Shown in pieces: positions 57,353 to 64,000 of a DNA stretch of 64,000 nucleotides; position 1 is the stretch's first letter; each line of letters starts with the position of its first letter. Below the pieces are notes generated by a model that worked only from the letters and a program-made list of their open reading frames with translations, was not told the DNA's origin and did not search any database. The stretch spans positions 1 to 64,000 of the forward strand of contig NZ_PGCP01000050.1 in assembly GCF_002812985.1 (NCBI RefSeq), written 5' to 3'. Source of the stretch: Aeromonas lusitana. GTDB lineage: Bacteria > Pseudomonadota > Gammaproteobacteria > Enterobacterales > Aeromonadaceae. The position numbers and the translations under genes were made by a program.

Positions 57353-58627
57353 ATGCAACTAGAACCCGTAAACACAGCCAAAGCACGGCAACTATTGAAT
57401 CAGAGTATGGCCCTGGTGCTCGCAGGGGGACGTGGTAGTCGCCTCAAGCAACTGACCGACAACCGCGCCAAGCCGGCGGTGCATTTCGGTGGCAAATTCC
57501 GCATCATCGATTTCGTGCTCTCCAACTGCATCAACTCGGGTATTCGCCGGGTCGGTGTCGTGACCCAATACAAGTCCCACAGCCTGCTGCGCCATCTGCA
57601 ATCGGGCTGGTCCTTCCTGCGTTATCAGATGAACGAGTTCATCGACCTGCTCCCAGCCCAACAACGGGTGGACGAGGTGCACTGGTATCGCGGCACCGCC
57701 GATGCCATCTATCAGAATGTCGACATCATTCGCGACTACGGCCCGAAATACATAGTGGTGCTGGCGGGGGATCACATCTACAAGATGGACTATGCGGCCA
57801 TGCTGCTCGATCACGTGCGCCTCGGCGCCAAGGTGACGGTGGCCTGCATCGAGGTGCCGCGCTGCGAGGCCTCGGCCTTCGGCGTGATGGACATAGACGA
57901 GCAGCGCAAGATCCGCGCCTTCGTGGAAAAACCGGCCAACCCGCCCGCCATGCCGGGCAACGAGAACGTCTCCCTGGCCTCCATGGGGATCTACATCTTC
58001 GAGGCTGAGTATTTGTATCAGCTGCTGGAGGAGGACATTCACAACCAGGAGTCCAAGCACGACTTCGGCATGGACGTGATCCCGCGCATTGTCGGGGAGG
58101 GCAAGGCCTTTGCCCACCCCTTCACTATGTCTTGCGTGGGGGCCAAGGAGGGGGTCAAACCCTACTGGCGCGACGTGGGGACCCTGGACTCCTTCTGGGA
58201 GGCGAACATGGACTTGGCCTCCGTGGTACCCGAGCTCGACATCTACGACGAGAACTGGCCCATCTGGACCAGCCAGACCATGACACCACCCGCCAAGTTC
58301 GTGCAGGACAGAAACGGCCAGCACGGCATGACCATCAACTCCATGTTTGCCGGTGGCTCCATCGTCAGTGGCTCTTTCGTGCTGAACTCTGTGCTGTTCA
58401 CCCATGTGCGGGTGCACTCCTTCTGCACCCTGGATCAGGCGATCATCTTCCCAGGGGTCGAGATCGGGGCCGGTTGCCGCCTGCGCCGGGTGGTGGTGGA
58501 CAAGGGGTGCAAGCTGCCGGATGGCCTGGTGGTGGGGGAGAACGCGGACGAGGATAGCCGCCGCTTCTATCGCTCCGAGCAGGGCATAGTGCTGGTCACC
58601 AAGGAGATGCTGGCCAAGCTGAAGTGA
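57353..58627 (+). CDS. glgC: Glucose-1-phosphate adenylyltransferase
   Basis: A 424-residue ADP-glucose pyrophosphorylase. The N-terminus has the nucleotide-binding [13 protein letters not shown] and the [15 protein letters not shown] segment; a later GDHIYKMDY holds the catalytic Asp, and the C-terminal part is a left-handed beta-helix ([19 protein letters not shown]). It makes ADP-glucose for glycogen synthesis. No other glg gene lies in the window, and a terminator follows at once, so it appears to stand alone. Confidence 0.97.
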   Translation: MQLEPVNTAKARQLLNQSMALVLAGGRGSRLKQLTDNRAKPAVHFGGKFRIIDFVLSNCINSGIRRVGVVTQYKSHSLLRHLQSGWSFLRYQMNEFIDLLPAQQRVDEVHWYRGTADAIYQNVDIIRDYGPKYIVVLAGDHIYKMDYAAMLLDHVRLGAKVTVACIEVPRCEASAFGVMDIDEQRKIRAFVEKPANPPAMPGNENVSLASMGIYIFEAEYLYQLLEEDIHNQESKHDFGMDVIPRIVGEGKAFAHPFTMSCVGAKEGVKPYWRDVGTLDSFWEANMDLASVVPELDIYDENWPIWTSQTMTPPAKFVQDRNGQHGMTINSMFAGGSIVSGSFVLNSVLFTHVRVHSFCTLDQAIIFPGVEIGAGCRLRRVVVDKGCKLPDGLVVGENADEDSRRFYRSEQGIVLVTKEMLAKLK

Positions 58628-58647
58628 TGACCTGACAGGTCAAAAAG

Positions 58648-58674
58648 AAAGGGAGCCGCGAGGGCTCCCTTTTT
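58648..58674 (+). terminator. Terminator of glgC
   Basis: Stem AAAGGGAGCC / GGCTCCCTTT with a GCGAG loop, then T; on the minus strand it can also serve the convergent exported-protein gene. Confidence 0.9.
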
Positions 58675-58704
58675 CGTGGGTCATAGAATGACCCGTTCGC
58701 GGAT

Positions 58705-60705
58705 TTATTTCTCGCTGACGACGGCCTTGCCGGCCATCACCATGGCGGTACCGTGCTTGCCACCTGCGGCGGTGACTTGCGGCACGCCGTCCTCGTCGGT
58801 GTCATGACCGGCGCCTTCGATGACGTTCTCACCGGAGTCGCCGATCCACTCGGCCATCTGCATGCCGCCGTTGACGGTGCCACGGAACCAGCTCACGTAG
58901 CGCTGGGTCAGCTGAGCCAGCTCCAGCTCGGGTGCCTTCTCGGCGCCTTCGTTGCGCAGGTTCAGCATGGCTGAGCGCAGAGCGCCTGAGATGGCGGCCT
59001 GGGTCCAGGGGGTGTATTCACCCTGCTTGCCTGCGAGCCAGGTACCGGCCTTGGGGTTGAAGAAGGCTTTGTCGGTGGCGATGAACAGCTCGCGCGCGGC
59101 AGTGCGGTACTTGGCGTCCGAGGTGGCCAGGAAGGCGGCGGTCAGGCCACGGATGGCGGCGAACTGGGTCTCGATGGACTGACCCGCATCCGGCTTGCCA
59201 CCCAGGGTCAGGCCGTCGTGCAGCAGACCATTCTTGCCCTTGAGCTGGGCGAGCAGGAAGTCAGCCTGCTGGCGCACCAGCACCAGCGCCTGCTGGCCTT
59301 GAGCTGTCTTGAGGTTCAGCTCACCGTTGTCACCGGCGGCGTAGCCGACCGGCAGCGCATCCTGGGCGCGCTGGAAGATCTGCAGGGCGACCAGGCTGTA
59401 AGCGGCGTCGAAGGTAGTGACGTGCTTGCCTTGCTTACCCGCCTGCCAGCTGTCCACCAGGGTGCCGGCCTTAGGCTCGAAGTGCAGGGCATTGAGGTTC
59501 TTGAACACCATGCCGGAGAGATTCAGCGCCAGGGAGAAGGCATCTTCCCCTGCCACCAGCTTGGCGGCATCGCCGCCCTTGTTGGCAGCCGGTGCGGCGG
59601 CGAAGGGGGCGCCGTCAAACACGGCGTGGAAGGCCGGGTTCTGGTTGGTGTTGGCGCTGCGCTGATCGCTGAAGGCGTAGAACTCGGACAGGGGCCAGAG
59701 CAGCATCCAGGCATCGCGCAGTTGGGCTGAGCCATCCACCACGTCCAGCTTGCCAATGGCACCCACCTCGTTCTTGGTGGTTTCGGTCACTTTCACCTGA
59801 TGGGGGAAGTAGACCACGCCCTTGGCGGGATCGTACTGCGGGCTTATCTTGGCGCCGAGTTGCTTGCCATCGAAGCCGAGCTGACCCTGCAGGATGGCCA
59901 GCTTGTCGATGGACTGTTCGGTCAGCATCATGCCGTTGAAGCCATCGGCCGCGGAGACGCCGAGCTTGTGCTTGCCATCCTGATCCATGGTGGAGGAGGC
60001 CGCTTCGACCTCTTCATCGCTCTCGGCCACGTGCATGCCGCCGAGGAAGTCCTGGGACCACATCACTTCCTTGAGCAGGATACCGCCCACGGCGGCCGGG
60101 TTCAGCAGGTTGTCGCTGCCGCTCCAGCGCAGGGTGGCGTAGTCACGGAAGTAGGCGGGAACCTGGGTCTTGACGGACTTCTCGACACCCTTGGCGGTCT
60201 TGATGGTGACCTGATCGCCGTTGACCGGGGTGGTGTTCACCGCCTGGGCGAATTCGGGATTGGCAGAGGCATAGGGCAGGGAGAGGGGATACATGCCCTG
60301 GGGCACTTCATCGGCCGGGAAACCAACTGCCTCGGCCATGGCCAGCACGCGCTTGCCAAGGTCTGCCAGGGTGCCGCCACGGGCCAGGTTCTGGGGCCCG
60401 TTCACCAGATGAGGACCCATGCCTGACTGGTAGTTCAGGGCGTACATGGCCTCTTCAGAGTATTCATAGGATTCGATGCCGGCGGCGAAGTCGAAGGGAG
60501 TCGGTTCATCGGCGCGATTGGCATCTAGCACGTCCAGATCCAGGCCAAGTGCCTCGGCCAGGGGTTCGCCGGAGAGCTCGAATTCGGTGTAGGCCAGCAT
60601 GCTGGCGGCGGTGTTGAAGGTCTTGTCCTCGACCTTGACGGCGGCGTGCGCGGCGCTGCTGAGCAGTGCGCAGGCGATCGCCTGTACCAGTACGGTTTTT
60701 CTCAT
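58705..60705 (-). CDS. Exported protein of unknown function, 666 residues, Fur-linked
   Basis: The ATG at 60705 (MRKTVLVQA) follows AAAGGA and begins a clean signal peptide ending in SSAAHA; the upstream frame is rejected. The mature protein has no recognised catalytic motif. It contains many helix-rich, Ala-rich stretches and W-rich turns (GTWLAGKQGEYTPWTQAAI), reminiscent of alpha/alpha-toroid enzymes such as glycosidase- or epimerase-like folds, and a DTDEDG loop near the C-terminus that might bind calcium. A Fur-like site lies just upstream. With the siderophore genes nearby, a role in iron stress is plausible but unproven. Confidence 0.72.
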   Translation of the reverse strand: MRKTVLVQAIACALLSSAAHAAVKVEDKTFNTAASMLAYTEFELSGEPLAEALGLDLDVLDANRADEPTPFDFAAGIESYEYSEEAMYALNYQSGMGPHLVNGPQNLARGGTLADLGKRVLAMAEAVGFPADEVPQGMYPLSLPYASANPEFAQAVNTTPVNGDQVTIKTAKGVEKSVKTQVPAYFRDYATLRWSGSDNLLNPAAVGGILLKEVMWSQDFLGGMHVAESDEEVEAASSTMDQDGKHKLGVSAADGFNGMMLTEQSIDKLAILQGQLGFDGKQLGAKISPQYDPAKGVVYFPHQVKVTETTKNEVGAIGKLDVVDGSAQLRDAWMLLWPLSEFYAFSDQRSANTNQNPAFHAVFDGAPFAAAPAANKGGDAAKLVAGEDAFSLALNLSGMVFKNLNALHFEPKAGTLVDSWQAGKQGKHVTTFDAAYSLVALQIFQRAQDALPVGYAAGDNGELNLKTAQGQQALVLVRQQADFLLAQLKGKNGLLHDGLTLGGKPDAGQSIETQFAAIRGLTAAFLATSDAKYRTAARELFIATDKAFFNPKAGTWLAGKQGEYTPWTQAAISGALRSAMLNLRNEGAEKAPELELAQLTQRYVSWFRGTVNGGMQMAEWIGDSGENVIEGAGHDTDEDGVPQVTAAGGKHGTAMVMAGKAVVSEK

Positions 60706-60758
60706 GTCCTTTTCACCCATATGTTTGATTTTATTATGACGCTTCTCAAAATCTAAAT

Positions 60759-60777
60759 GAGAATGGTGTGCATTATG
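60759..60777. promoter_or_regulatory. Candidate Fur box upstream of the exported protein gene
   Basis: GAGAATGGTGTGCATTATG matches the 19-bp Fur consensus at 13 positions. It lies 54 bases upstream of the ATG. It adjoins an inverted repeat TTCTCA-N9-TGAGAA at 60743-60763. Confidence 0.5.
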
Positions 60778-60840
60778 GGGCAAAGGGAGGGGCTTGAGAA
60801 GAAAAAAGCCGCGTCTTGGGGGAAGGCGCGGCGATGAGTA

Positions 60841-61395
60841 TTACATCAGTTTGAAGGGGATCACCAGGCGTCCCGGCTCCACCTTGAGGGCCTCGACCTT
60901 ATCCTTGATCCTGGCCTCGTTCTGGCGACTCGTATCGAGTCGGTAGACAGGCGTCTGGGAGAGGAACAGGGAGAGGGACTGGTTGAAGGTCGGCAGCAAG
61001 GGGGTGAGGGCCGCTCCCACGTCGGCCGGTTCGGTCTTGACCGAGATGAGCTCAAGATCGCGCAGGTAGATGGCGCCCTGCTCGGCCACATAGTCCGGAC
61101 GGGCACTCAGGGAGAGGCGGATCCTCATCTGTTGGCTACCAAGGGGGCTCGCCACCTGCAAGTCGCCGGCGGCATCCAGTTCAACCCGATCGGCGCGGCT
61201 GCGACCGATCCGGCTCTGCAGATCGTCGAGCCGGATCTTGCTCGACATGATCCCCGGGATGCCGAGTTCCTTCTGGAACGCAACCTTGTCTTTGAGGTAC
61301 TGGTTTATCTCGCCCTCGCTGACGCTGTACTGAGTGAGGGAGGAGCAGGCTGCCAGCAGCAGGGCGAAGGGGAGCAACAGCAGGTGCTTTAACAT
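60841..61395 (-). CDS. YceB-like DUF1439 lipoprotein
   Basis: A 184-residue protein with a lipoprotein signal (LLAACSS, lipobox Cys16). The mature part has the family stretch VSEGEINQYLKDKVAFQKELGIPGIM and ends in PGRLVIPFKLM. DUF1439 proteins such as E. coli YceB are small outer-membrane-associated lipoproteins of unknown role with a tubular, lipid-binding-like fold. Its leader shares the intergenic region with the divergent siderophore operon. Confidence 0.88.
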   Translation of the reverse strand: MLKHLLLLPFALLLAACSSLTQYSVSEGEINQYLKDKVAFQKELGIPGIMSSKIRLDDLQSRIGRSRADRVELDAAGDLQVASPLGSQQMRIRLSLSARPDYVAEQGAIYLRDLELISVKTEPADVGAALTPLLPTFNQSLSLFLSQTPVYRLDTSRQNEARIKDKVEALKVEPGRLVIPFKLM

Positions 61396-61677
61396 GGGAT
61401 AGTTCCATCGTGACGGGTGGCAACGGTTGATGGCGCCATCTTAGGGGCAAAGCGGGTTGGCCGCCAGCCTGGGCGTGCGGATCCGGTTTTTGTCGCATCC
61501 CCCATATGGGGATAGCAATTCGAGAGCATTCCCGTTGTCGACCTGACCCCGGTCCTCGCAGGCCAGTGCTGGCCTCATCCCTTCAATACCCACAGATAGA
61601 GTCTAGTTTTCTCGGCAAAAAATCCCCTTGACCGGGCTCTTTCGACACGCGTATTTTACCGCCGCTCAAAAGCAATT
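61396..61677. other. Divergent promoter region between yceB-like gene and siderophore operon
   Basis: About 280 bases without a gene; contains the leader of the minus-strand lipoprotein gene. The Fur box of the siderophore operon follows at its right edge. Confidence 0.5.
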
Positions 61678-61696
61678 GATAACGATTATCATTTTG
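61678..61696. promoter_or_regulatory. Fur box of the amonabactin-type operon
   Basis: GATAACGATTATCATTTTG matches the 19-bp Fur consensus at 15 positions and lies 22 bases before the start codon of the isochorismate synthase gene. Iron repression of the operon is expected. Confidence 0.88.
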
Positions 61697-61717
61697 ACTC
61701 ATGTTTGAGGGTGTAGC

Positions 61718-62878
61718 GTGAATACTCTAGTGATGGAAAGTGGCGCGCCTGCCGAGGCCGGATCCCCGCCCGATTTCTTGTTTACCTCGAGTCAGGGCTG
61801 CATTCGCGCCTATGACCTGGGCCAGCCTATCAGCACCCCAGCCTGTGAATGGTCCCTGCTCGAGCGGCAGATAGTCCAGGCGTTGGCGGCGGCAGAGGCC
61901 GCAGGCCAGGCCAATCCCCTGCTCGTCGGCGCCTTCGCCTTTGACCCTGCCGAAGCCTCCTGTCTCTATATCCCCGGCCGATATGAACGAGGGGAGCGCA
62001 CCGCGCCACAGGCGACGCCTCCTCTGGCCAATCAGGTCATCTCGGTGCAGAGCACACCCGCGGCGGCCGAGTTCAAGGCCTCGGTGAGCTCGGCTCTCGA
62101 TGCATTCGCACAGGGTCGGCTCTCCAAGGTGGTGTTGTCGCGCAAACTCTCGTTGCAACTGAGCAAGCCGGCGGAGCCCGAACAGGTGCTGGCCCGTCTG
62201 ATGACCCAGAATCCCAATGCCTTCCACTTCTCCCTGCCACTGGGGCAGGGCCGCCTGCTCGGTGCCAGCCCGGAGTTGCTGCTGCGGGTGAGTGCAGGGG
62301 AGGTGTTCACCCATCCCCTTGCGGGCTCGGCCAAGCGCGGCAGCGAGCCGGAGCAGGACAAGGCGGTGGCACGGGAGCTGCTGGCATCGCGCAAGGATCA
62401 GCATGAACACAAGTTGGTGATCGACGAGATCCGCCGGGTGCTGGCCCCCCATTGCCGGGTGCTGGCGATCCCCGCCGAGCCCTCCCTGATGAGCACGGAC
62501 ACCCTCTGGCATCTGGGCACTCCCATAGCGGGTCAGCTGCATGCGGAGCAAGCATCCGTGCTGTCGCTGGCCTGCCAGCTGCATCCCACCCCGGCCCTGT
62601 GTGGTTATCCCACGGATCTGGCACGCCAGTTCATCCGCGAGCAGGAACCGTTCCGCCGTGCCCTGTTCAGCGGCATCGTCGGCTGGTGCGACAGCCAGGG
62701 CAATGGGGAGTGGGCCGTGGTGATCCGCTGCGGCGTGCTGGACGGTCATCACGTCGAGCTGTTTGCTGGCGCCGGCATAGTTGCTGGCTCGGATCCCGCC
62801 ATGGAGTGGGCCGAGACAGGCACCAAGCTCGGCACCATGCTCAAGGCCCTGGGCCTGGGCACCGAGGTGGCCCTATGA
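61718..62878 (+). CDS. amoC: Isochorismate synthase, siderophore biosynthesis (AmoC/EntC/DhbC-like)
   Basis: GTG at 61718 with GAGG at 61707-61710. The 386-residue enzyme has the chorismate-binding family pattern: [30 protein letters not shown], the GSAKRG loop and FSGIVGWCD. It converts chorismate to isochorismate, the first step to 2,3-dihydroxybenzoate. In Aeromonas this gene is the first of the amonabactin cluster, where it is called amoC; the same reaction is done by EntC in other genera. Its stop overlaps the next start (ATGA). Confidence 0.94.
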   Translation: MNTLVMESGAPAEAGSPPDFLFTSSQGCIRAYDLGQPISTPACEWSLLERQIVQALAAAEAAGQANPLLVGAFAFDPAEASCLYIPGRYERGERTAPQATPPLANQVISVQSTPAAAEFKASVSSALDAFAQGRLSKVVLSRKLSLQLSKPAEPEQVLARLMTQNPNAFHFSLPLGQGRLLGASPELLLRVSAGEVFTHPLAGSAKRGSEPEQDKAVARELLASRKDQHEHKLVIDEIRRVLAPHCRVLAIPAEPSLMSTDTLWHLGTPIAGQLHAEQASVLSLACQLHPTPALCGYPTDLARQFIREQEPFRRALFSGIVGWCDSQGNGEWAVVIRCGVLDGHHVELFAGAGIVAGSDPAMEWAETGTKLGTMLKALGLGTEVAL

Positions 62879-64000
62879 CGACTCACAACCACTTCCTGCC
62901 CTACACCCGCTGGCCCAAGGAGCTGGCAGAGTCTTACCGCGCCAAGGGGTATTGGCGCGGTGAGCCCCTGACCGCCATGCTGACCCGCCAGTGCGAACTG
63001 GCGCCCGAGGCCATGGCCGTCATCTGCGGCGAGCGCAGCTTCAGCTACCGTGAGCTGGATGCGGCGTCGACCCGGCTGGCGGCGCGCCTCGCCCGCCAGG
63101 GTTTCAGCGTCGGCGATACCGCCCTGGTGCAGTTGCCAAACGTAGCCGAGTTCTACCTGGTGTTCTTCGCCCTGCTCAAAGTCGGCATAGCGCCGGTCAA
63201 TGCCCTGTTTAGCCACAACCGGCTGGAGCTTTCCTCCTATGCCGAGCAGATCAAGCCCCGCCTCTTTATCGGCTCCACCGCCCATCCGCTCTTCACCGAT
63301 GGGGCTCGCCAAAGCGAGCTGCTGGTTGAGATAGGCGCCGAGCTGGTGTTGCTGGATGGAGAAGCGGGTGAGCTGGGTCTGGCCCATTGGCTGGGGGAGC
63401 TGGATGTCGATGGCGCAACATCTCCCGCCTTTGGCCCAAGCCCGGCGGATGAGGTGGCCTTCTTCCAGCTCTCCGGCGGCAGCACTGGCACCCCCAAGCT
63501 CATTCCCCGCACCCACGATGACTACCTGTACAGCGTGCGCAGAAGCAACGAGATCTGCGAGCTCGGTCCCCATACCCGTTACCTGTGCGCCCTGCCGGCG
63601 CCCCACAACTTCCCCTTAAGCTCCCCCGGGGCGCTGGGCGTGTTCGACGCAGGTGGCGCCGTGGTGCTGGCACCGGATCCCGGCCCCATGAGCTGTTTCC
63701 CGCTGATTGAGCGCCACCAGGTCAACCTCTGCTCGCTGGTGCCGCCGGCTGTCTCCCTCTGGCTGCAGGCCGCCGAGGCCGACCCGTCCGTGCGGGCTCA
63801 GCTCGCGAGCCTCTCGCTGCTGCAGGTGGGCGGTGCCAAGCTCGGAGAGGCGGTGGCCAGGAAAATAGAGCCCCTGCTTGGCTGCCGCCTGCAGCAGGTG
63901 TTTGGCATGGCCGAAGGTCTGGTGAACTACACCCGGCTGGATGATTCGGACGAGAAGATCATCCACACCCAGGGCCATCCCATGAGCCCGGATGACGAGG
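62875..64000 (+). CDS. amoE: 2,3-dihydroxybenzoate-AMP ligase, siderophore biosynthesis (AmoE/EntE-like), 3' end outside window
   Basis: The frame opens at ATG 62875, overlapping the amoC stop, and remains open to the end of the window (375 codons seen). It reads [19 protein letters not shown], then the adenylation motifs [16 protein letters not shown] (A3), and QVGGAKL and [12 protein letters not shown] further on. It activates 2,3-dihydroxybenzoate and loads it on a carrier protein for amonabactin or enterobactin-type synthesis. The family length is about 540 residues, so roughly a third is missing. Confidence 0.94.
   Translation, partial: MTTHNHFLPYTRWPKELAESYRAKGYWRGEPLTAMLTRQCELAPEAMAVICGERSFSYRELDAASTRLAARLARQGFSVGDTALVQLPNVAEFYLVFFALLKVGIAPVNALFSHNRLELSSYAEQIKPRLFIGSTAHPLFTDGARQSELLVEIGAELVLLDGEAGELGLAHWLGELDVDGATSPAFGPSPADEVAFFQLSGGSTGTPKLIPRTHDDYLYSVRRSNEICELGPHTRYLCALPAPHNFPLSSPGALGVFDAGGAVVLAPDPGPMSCFPLIERHQVNLCSLVPPAVSLWLQAAEADPSVRAQLASLSLLQVGGAKLGEAVARKIEPLLGCRLQQVFGMAEGLVNYTRLDDSDEKIIHTQGHPMSPDDE

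Overview
The window reads as chromosomal DNA of an Aeromonas species, most likely of the A. hydrophila/dhakensis group. The base composition is high-GC and gammaproteobacterial. It carries a VgrG with a TseP-like type VI effector, complete hydrogenase-2 and formate-hydrogenlyase gene sets, a selenocysteine system, and the start of a catechol siderophore operon of amonabactin type. Assignments come from reading protein motifs and gene order; no database search was run.

Region 1 (1-3.8 kb) is a type VI secretion cargo module: the 3' end of vgrG, a two-domain peptidoglycan-degrading effector (tseP-like) and its exported immunity protein. The last third of the effector and the immunity gene are visibly AT-rich, as expected for an exchangeable toxin/immunity cassette.

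Region 2 (4.4-45.7 kb) is a hydrogen/formate superlocus. A perfect FNR site precedes hybOABCDE (respiratory uptake hydrogenase 2), followed by a five-gene nickel/peptide-type ABC importer. Convergent to these on the minus strand is selC, selA, selB, hypF, hypC, hypD, hypE, hypA, hypB (selenocysteine incorporation plus NiFe-cofactor maturation). Upstream of these on the same strand is hycBCDEFGHI (hydrogenase 3). After an interruption by kup and an AT-rich HNH-nuclease/Abi_C-like gene pair come hydN, fdhF (in-frame UGA at codon 140 with a SECIS hairpin), a small membrane protein, fhlA and fdhD on the plus strand. Together these supply nickel import, cofactor assembly, selenocysteine for formate dehydrogenase H, the formate hydrogenlyase complex and its sigma-54 activator FhlA. 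Both hycB and hydN have sigma-54-like promoters preceded by a related CGTCACTT element, a candidate FhlA operator.

Region 3 (45.8-58.7 kb) is mostly core genes: recR, htpG (with a good sigma-32 promoter), adk, hemH, a MAPEG-family membrane protein, gsk, a chemoreceptor, two conserved hypothetical proteins, a degenerate GGDEF-EAL protein and glgC.

Region 4 (58.7-64 kb) is iron-linked: an exported 666-residue protein of unknown function behind a Fur-like site, a YceB/DUF1439 lipoprotein, and a Fur-box-controlled operon beginning with isochorismate synthase and a 2,3-dihydroxybenzoate-AMP ligase that runs off the window.

Features most worth a second look are the HNH/Abi_C pair, a nine-G homopolymer inside the FNR-dependent hyb promoter, two gene-junction duplications (permease/ATPase at 14.0 kb and hypD/hypE at 18.3 kb), unstable coding repeats in hypB and selB, mismatches in the selC acceptor stem, and the Fur-linked exported protein.
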